From positions 1 through 23,258 of the forward strand of contig JAHBMJ010002052.1 in the NCBI GenBank assembly GCA_018398765.1: a DNA stretch of 23,258 nucleotides, given 5' to 3'. Source of the DNA: Chromera velia (taxonomy: Eukaryota > Sar > Chromeraceae). Positions 18,758 through 23,258 of the stretch are shown piece by piece; position 1 is the first letter of the stretch; each line of letters starts with the position of its first letter. The notes beneath the pieces were generated by a model. It was not told the DNA's origin, searched no databases, and saw nothing but the letters and a program-made list of their open reading frames with translations. The translations under genes were made by a program, and so were the position numbers.

Positions 18758-19171
18758 GAACGATGCAGTCCCCTTTTGTCTCTGTCGCTCTCTGTCTGTT
18801 TGCAAGTCTTTGTCTGTCTGTATCTCTCGTTCTCTAAAAGCATAAGAAGACAAACAACAAAGAAAAACTGAAAGACAGACAAAACAACGAGAAAGAGAGA
18901 ATTGACAAAAGAATCGAAGAAAGGCCTCTCAGAACAAAAGCTACCGAACCTGCTGTTTGCGAAGGAAGTTTGGAGCTTTGAGAATGGCCTTTTTGTTCCG
19001 GTCTTCCTCCCTATCCACCGCCGTGCGTCTACTTTGATTCCCCCCCCAAATCTCTGCAATCGATTGATTTGTGCAGTGGTTCTCTTTAGAGTTCTCCTGC
19101 ATGATTGAACGTGTGTGAATTCGCTGTGCTGACTGAATCTCTTTTTTGTCTGTTCTGATGTGTCACAGTGC
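18758..19171. other. Spacer, no supported gene
   Basis: CTGTCTGT-type pyrimidine sequence (18775-18835) is followed by purine-rich GAAAGACAGACAAAACAACGAGAAAG sequence (about 18867-18897), imperfectly complementary, so a transcript could fold. A 148-codon reverse frame (18745-19191) spans it but looks low-complexity. Confidence 0.35.
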
Positions 19172-19806
19172 ATGGACACCTCCACAACCATGCAGTCCGC
19201 TCTGAGTCAAATCAGAGGGAGACATGCAGCGAATGCACAAAGAGTTCGACATGCAGTTTCGGGTGAATGAGAAAATTCCGGCGTTTGTAGTGGGGGTTTG
19301 GGCTTTGGGGTGCTACAAGGCAGGGAGAGGGAGACCTGGCACTTTTTCATATGCCATGGATGCCAAAGGTAGGTATATCATACCCAATGCCACAGGCGGG
19401 AGCTTCTGGAGTCTCAGATGTTTTCGATGGGTGACCTGACTGCGAATGAGGAGAGGGATTTCGCTCAAAACTTTGAGCGAATCTACTCTGGTGCGACTGA
19501 GATGCAACTCACATCAAATGAGCATGAAAAACGAGGGCGTTTGATCGAATTGGTCAAGCGAGAAACTGTAAGAAAGAGTGCACCCCCTCGTCTCGGCCTC
19601 AGAAGGCGGAGACGTTCTAGTGGCAGCGCTGCATGGTGATATGGAGTTTCTCCCTCCGGAGAAAACTCTGCGCTTCGGCGTCCTGCCTGGTCGGCAGGTA
19701 GACGAGATGAGTTCATCATAGGGGCGGCAGAAGCCTTCGGAGCTTCCGTTTCTGTGCTTAGGTCCCGATGGTCCACCTACGGGTTTGTGGCTGCCCGAGC
19801 ACCTTA
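19172..19806 (+). pseudogene. Hydrophilic gene with in-frame TGA codons, unknown function
   Basis: From ATG at 19172 the frame reads MDTSTTMQSALSQIRGRHAA and meets TGA in GGTGAATGAG near 19265. It continues in the same frame to ETWHFFICHGCQ. There a donor (AAAG|GTAGGT, about 19370) and an acceptor (GCCACAG ending 19395) join in phase to RELLESQMFSMGDLTANEER and NEHEKRGRLIELVKRET, ending at a donor-like GTAAGA (19568). Without splicing the same frame runs to TGA at 19637-19639 and, beyond it, to RRDEFIIGAAEAFGASVSVL. The last piece resembles the C-terminal strand-helix of OTU cysteine proteases, a weak suggestion. A competing frame from 19224 (EKIPAFVVGVWALGCYKAG) avoids the first TGA but does not join the next exon in phase. 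Confidence 0.35.
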
Positions 19807-20007
19807 ACTGATTCAACTTGATCCTGAAACTTACATTCGTGGGACACCATGCCCTCTGCCTAGACAGTGACTGCTGGTCAGTCGAGTCGGTTTTTTTTTC
19901 TCTCAAACAGCGGGTGATTATTCATCTCCTTCAATCTTGCTTGAACTCTGACCTGGACTCCTTACCCTCGATCTGCCTGTGACTTGAGCGTTTGCAGGTG
20001 TGTGTAA

Positions 20008-20196
20008 GAACGGTTCAAGGAAAAGGACCTCGTGTGGACAAAGTCCAAAGTGACAAGGGATGAGCTCACACTGATCAACTTGCGCTTACATAAGGCAAGG
20101 CTTGCCCTCAAGGAAAAAAGAGCGCAATGGGTCGTCTACTTGTTCTTCAACTCGTTGACTGCAAGTCACCCAGCAGACCCGAACCATCCGATATGA
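20008..20196 (+). CDS. Candidate terminal exon, helical charged protein
   Basis: The frame reads ERFKEKDLVWTKSKVTRDEL, then TLINLRLHKARLALKEKRAQ and WVVYLFFNSLTASHPADPNH, with TGA at 20194-20196. Composition is strongly protein-like although no start codon is present. The likely acceptor TTTGCAG ends at 19997, but that entry point leads to TAA at 20005-20007 in this frame; one base in GTGTGTGTAAG would need to differ. It could be the next exon of the gene at 19172-19567, whose last donor is in phase 0. No domain was recognised. Confidence 0.4.
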   Translation, partial: ERFKEKDLVWTKSKVTRDELTLINLRLHKARLALKEKRAQWVVYLFFNSLTASHPADPNHPI

Positions 20197-20449
20197 GGGG
20201 AACTCTTTCAATGAGCTCAAGGCTCGGTATATATGAGGAGGCTTGTAACACTCTGGCAACCCGTCCCCCTGATGCCAATGTGCGAGAGTGAAAGTCGTGT
20301 CTCGTTTTGGGTACGACGCAGACTAGGACGGTCATGGCATGGTCAAACCGTGGAGCAAGAAAGACGAAGAGCTGCACCTCGCTTGTTCAGCGCGATATGA
20401 GAGATATACGCTTTTTGACCCACGAATTCCTTTTTTTTCCACAACATGG

Positions 20450-20560
20450 TTAGACTTCCTTCTCACATTCGCTCAAAGGAAACTTGATGCATCGTCTCGT
20501 CTACAGAGACATCAAGCATGCAACCAGGAGAATTCTTCTCCTTCTGTATTTCAAGACACA
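20450..20560 (+). pseudogene. Kinase-like catalytic-loop exon, copy 1
   Basis: After TAG at about 20450-20453, usable as an acceptor behind CCTTTTTTTTCCACAACATGG, the frame reads SFSHSLKGNLMHRLVYRDIK, then HATRRILLLL. LVYRDIKxxNILL is the catalytic-loop form of AGC-type and related kinases; here the Asn position is not clear. Upstream in the same frame is RDMRDIRFLTHEFLFFPQHG, ending at that TAG. DFG and later motifs were not found in an adjoining frame. It is probably a degenerate kinase fragment. Confidence 0.4.
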
Positions 20561-20619
20561 CGGGTCTGCTGCCTTGTCCGACTCTTTCTTTCTTTCTTTC
20601 TTCCTTTGATTGTTTGCAG

Positions 20620-20775
20620 GACGCGAGAGAAGCGGCTTCGGCAATTCCCGGTGTCCCCCTCCCCTCCGTCAAAATCCAAAGCCATGCTGAGTTCAACTTG
20701 TTGACTTGTCTGACTTTATCTGATTTGTCTCTCCGACACAGCCACAAAATCCGCAGAAAACGACAGACAGTGTAA
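20620..20775 (+). CDS. Candidate exon, unknown protein
   Basis: A long CTTT tract ending TTTGCAG (20619) is an excellent acceptor. The phase-0 frame reads DAREAASAIPGVPLPSVKIQ then SHAEFNLLTCLTLSD and ends at TAA (20773-20775). It lies between the two YRDIK copies. No domain is recognised. The true 3' end may be an internal donor that I could not place. Confidence 0.4.
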   Translation, partial: DAREAASAIPGVPLPSVKIQSHAEFNLLTCLTLSDLSLRHSHKIRRKRQTV

Positions 20776-20781
20776 GACGCA

Positions 20782-20853
20782 TGGTTCCAGCAGTCTTTTG
20801 CCCTCGGGCCCTCTCCACCCCGTGCACCGCTCGTCTACAGAGACATCAAGCAG
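20782..20853 (+). pseudogene. Kinase-like catalytic-loop sequence, copy 2
   Basis: The frame AWFQQSFALGPSPPRAPLVY continues RDIKQ and meets CAG|GTAGAT, a plausible donor. It shares 23 bases with copy 1 (20496-20518 and 20830-20852). Outside that core the two copies diverge. Confidence 0.35.
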
Positions 20854-21023
20854 GTAGATTTGGACAGCTGCTCAGTCTGATCTGTGCGCACTTCTATTTT
20901 CTGGGTAATCTCCATCATTATGGGTCAGCTTCAATTCTGTTACTCCGTGCTGCCGCTCATTCGAATTTTCTCTAGATCTCGTGCAATCTTTTCCCTTGCT
21001 CTCTTTTCTCTCTGTGATTGCAG

Positions 21024-21191
21024 CCTGGCACGCGCAGAACTGGCGGGTACCACCAGCTGGCCATGCCATTTTTTTCGCGCGCGTCCCTCCACCTCCTCCT
21101 GTTGGGCGAGCTGGAGGTCCTGGAACCGTCTACTCGTCCCTTCCTCCCCACCACCAGCCCCTTCATCAGCGTGGTGAACCCGTTCCTGTGA
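21024..21191 (+). CDS. Terminal exon, 55 residues, unknown protein
   Basis: The acceptor TTTTCTCTCTGTGATTGCAG (ending 21023) is one of the best in the window. The phase-0 frame reads PGTRRTGGYHQLAMPFFSRA, then SLHLLLLGELEVLEPSTRPF and TTSPFISVVNPFL with TGA at 21189-21191. It would be the 3' end of the transcription unit holding the exons from 20450. It does not show kinase subdomain VIII-XI motifs, so the kinase assignment of that unit remains uncertain. Confidence 0.5.
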   Translation, partial: PGTRRTGGYHQLAMPFFSRASLHLLLLGELEVLEPSTRPFLPTTSPFISVVNPFL

Positions 21192-22198
21192 ATCCCCCCA
21201 CCCTTCCAAATTTTGGATCCGGAAACGTTGAGGTCAGTTTGGGTGTGAGTGTGGAGGTCGCCGAGTGATGAAAGCCTGCAGGGCGTGGAGTGGCCATCCT
21301 GGTGGAAACTCGACGGTGCCGTGCAACGCGACGTGTCAAGATGCACAGAGGGCACGACTGGCTGCGCTGGTCAGTTTGGCAATGTCTCCTTTCTTTTTCT
21401 GACAAAAATGAGCACCTGAGATAATCGGTTCTCCTTTTCAGCCTGCAGGTATAGTCACCCTTCTTCCTTTCTCCGGGCTCCTTGGCACGTTTCAAGGGGT
21501 ACGCGTACATGCCGACTCTTGCTGTTCTTATATATAAGGACTCTTTTTGTATACCTGTGGGGACGGTGAGGATGCACCGCCCTTCAATTTGAGTCCATTG
21601 CGACGCAATTTCGGTACGGCTGCGGGATCATCCCCCTCCGAAGACACACTCAATCCCTCTCAGGTAGCAAGCACCGGAACCTCTTAATTCCCTGCATGCA
21701 GAGACTCGAAGAACACAATGGCACCCTAGCACGAAGTACCCCTCCCTCATGCAGGGAACTGCCACGGCATTCGACAGCAAAGCGCGGTACTGGAGTTTCT
21801 CGAAGTACACACTGCCATGCGGGCGCGATAGTAGAAAATTTTTTGCATGCATCGCCGGGCAGATAATCTGGCTGGCTGAATTTGGGGGACACATTGAAAC
21901 TTTACTATACAAATCGAGGTCGGAGAACCCAAAAATGGCGCCGGGCTCAACAAAAAAAAAGTACGCAGCGCACTTCCCACACAAAGAGGTGTTCCGCGTG
22001 CGTAATGCCCATTTCTTCCCTCTGGTTATCTCTCTTATTCGAATTTTCTGATACTTTTCCGACTCTAGAGAGTGTTAGACCACTTGTGCCGACTTCAGAG
22101 AGTGCCTGTGCTAATCTGTGGATGACTGTGCGTAGAGAGTACATTGATCAATCCTTCCTCAACCGCTTCTCTCGATCAGTCTGATTCTGTCTCTCAGT
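21192..22198. other. Stretch without supported gene
   Basis: Overlapping open frames on both strands (for example 21628-21984 reverse, 21749-22051 forward) lack clear splice signals and domains. A TATATATAAGG string at about 21531-21541 is TATA-like. Confidence 0.4.
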
Positions 22199-22683
22199 AT
22201 GTCCGACGGTCTTGAGGCTCCCCATACAGACCTCCCCGCCATCCCCAACGCGAAGGTCAATCAGTCACGTGTGTCCCAAGAAAAGGATGCCGCCGAGAGA
22301 TTGGGTCGGCCGCATGTACGTGTGGCTTTGAAGGATGGTGTATGTATTCTTCATTTATGAATATGTCTTTCTGGATCAGATCTATCGCGTGAGTCACTTT
22401 TTACTCTGCTGTATCAAATTTCTTCACGCCTCTGATCGACGAACAGAGTCAAAATGCGAAGCACATCTATGTATGGCTGTTTTTGTATGTCTTCTATCGT
22501 GCTGATGAATGAAACAATAAATCTGTATATATTAGCGCATTGAACATTCGTATCTCAAATTCAATCATGTGTCCTGCAGGGAAACGCCAACCCCCATGCA
22601 GACTACCCGCCCGCTCTGACGGTGTAGTCCTGGAGGAGTACCACAGTCTTGGAGAAGCAGAAGCCGTTGAAGATTCAGCCGGC
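22199..22683 (+). CDS. 5' end of a spliced gene, unknown protein
   Basis: ATG at 22199 encodes 39 residues (MSDGLEAPHTDLPAIPNAKV, then NQSRVSQEKDAAERLGRPH) and ends in phase 0 at CAT|GTACGT (22316). A second exon follows GTGTCCTGCAG (ending 22579). In phase 0 it reads GNANPHADYPPALTV and stops at 22625-22627, giving a 54-residue protein. A different frame of that exon (VVLEEYHSLGEAEAVEDSAG) runs through to a consensus donor GGC|GTGAGT at 22684. Between the two, AG|ATCTATCGC|GTGAGT at 22380-22388 could be a 9-base in-frame microexon (IYR). The first exon is well supported. The downstream structure is ambiguous and the gene may continue beyond the window. Confidence 0.45.
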
Positions 22684-22714
22684 GTGAGTAAAAAAAAAAA
22701 AGAGGGAAGGCAAA

Positions 22715-23011
22715 GTGAAGACTGTATGGCTGCACTCTCTTCTCCACACCGCCTTTGAAATGCGCCTTTGGAACCTGGAGGGACGGGAGCGGGGGTCAGA
22801 TGCTTGGGGTGGCGGGTCCGGTGGCAAATGTCCACTCGGTGGCATCACGGGTGGAGAGCTTGCGAGGACAGGGCAGGAGGTTTTCGCAGAGGGCAGTCTG
22901 CAACGGGACTTTGTGAGGAGGAGGACGCCTTCTTTGGGGGAGAGAGCAGGCTCTCTCCTCAGTGCTGTTGAGGCGGGGGCAAGGGGGGCCTCGTCCCTCT
23001 GTTCCTACTGA
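22715..23011 (+). CDS. Weak Gly-rich open frame
   Basis: A 98-codon frame rich in Gly, Arg and Ser with no domain, splice or promoter support; two other frames are also open over much of it. It follows the donor at 22684, so it may be mostly intron. Confidence 0.15.
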   Translation: MKTVWLHSLLHTAFEMRLWNLEGRERGSDAWGGGSGGKCPLGGITGGELARTGQEVFAEGSLQRDFVRRRTPSLGERAGSLLSAVEAGARGASSLCSY

Positions 23012-23082
23012 GGGCAGTGCTTTTTTGGTTTTGAGGGGATGAGAGAGAGGGTGAGAGAGTGAGAGGAGCATGGAAAAAAATT

Positions 23083-23120
23083 GAAGAGGAGGAGGAGGAG
23101 GAGAAGGAAAAGGAGACAGT
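23083..23120. repeat. GAGGAG purine repeat
   Basis: A run of GAG units with GAAGGAAAAGGAGA, a simple purine repeat close to dispersed repeat copy B. Confidence 0.8.
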
Positions 23121-23186
23121 GTCACTTGCATGATGGGGGGGGTTCCGAGCGTTGCGAAGGATCGCGGCCGGCTGCTTCATGCAATT

Positions 23187-23258
23187 GCCCCATCAGTCAC
23201 TGAGCGGAGGAGTGGGGGTGCGGGAACGGGAAGGGAAACTGTCTCTGGGGAAAGAGTG
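23187..23258. repeat. Dispersed repeat, copy B (cut by window end)
   Basis: 72 bases identical to 14796-14867. The copy continues past the window. Flanking sequence differs completely from copy A, so this is a true dispersed repeat and not part of a larger duplication. Confidence 0.85.

Noticed and set aside
19397-19567. Resemblance of NEHEKRGRLIELVKRE to the start of noncanonical poly(A) polymerases
   Set aside because: Only a short charged helix matches; no nucleotidyltransferase GS or DxD motif follows.
19514-19906. 130-codon reverse-strand frame
   Set aside because: No splice or domain support; lies opposite the forward frame described at 19172-19806.

Overview
The window looks like nuclear DNA of an intron-rich protist, most likely an alveolate near chromerids or coccidians. 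This is inference. The support is roughly balanced base composition, many short GT-AG introns (about 65-400 bases) with pyrimidine or TG-rich 3' ends closing on TGCAG, long (TG)n tracts, recurring TGCATGCA motifs, and no bacterial operon, Shine-Dalgarno or terminator structure. It is draft quality: 894 N bases sit at 10062-10955. I see no rRNA, tRNA, CRISPR array or prokaryotic mobile element.

Layout. 1-130 is a TG/CG microsatellite. 1380-1735 is an AT-rich island abutting a decayed C-terminal piece of a retrotransposon reverse transcriptase (1732-2061). A protein kinase catalytic-loop exon lies at 3337-3600, followed by a two-exon gene of unknown function ending at 4643. A multi-exon gene with a membrane segment and a TTYE motif runs from 5278 to 6432. 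A three-exon gene with one in-frame TGA and apparent G-run frameshifts runs from 7014 to 7992. Small candidate exons and a hydrophobic reading frame follow up to the gap. After the gap come a candidate terminal exon (to 11292), a purine-only repeat and a quiet stretch. A clean three-exon gene (12732-13674, 188 residues, all splice phases compatible) has no recognised domain.

The second half holds the recognisable domains: broken ankyrin repeats (14556-15117), a PPPDE/DeSI-type deSUMOylase-like domain split by one frameshift (15845-16188), an ELMO-domain gene (16716-18757), a disrupted hydrophilic gene (19172-19806), exons with kinase-like YRDIK motifs (20450-21191), and the first exon of a further gene (22199 onward). 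A 72-base dispersed repeat occurs at 14796 and, identically, at the window's right edge.

The genes do not form an obvious common pathway. Ankyrin, PPPDE, ELMO and kinase domains are typical eukaryotic signalling and ubiquitin/SUMO-related modules. The most striking global pattern is that several otherwise convincing reading frames break by one base, often next to a run of G, and that a few carry in-frame TGA. This fits either assembly error or a cluster of decaying genes; sequence alone cannot decide. I found no clearly novel defined system.
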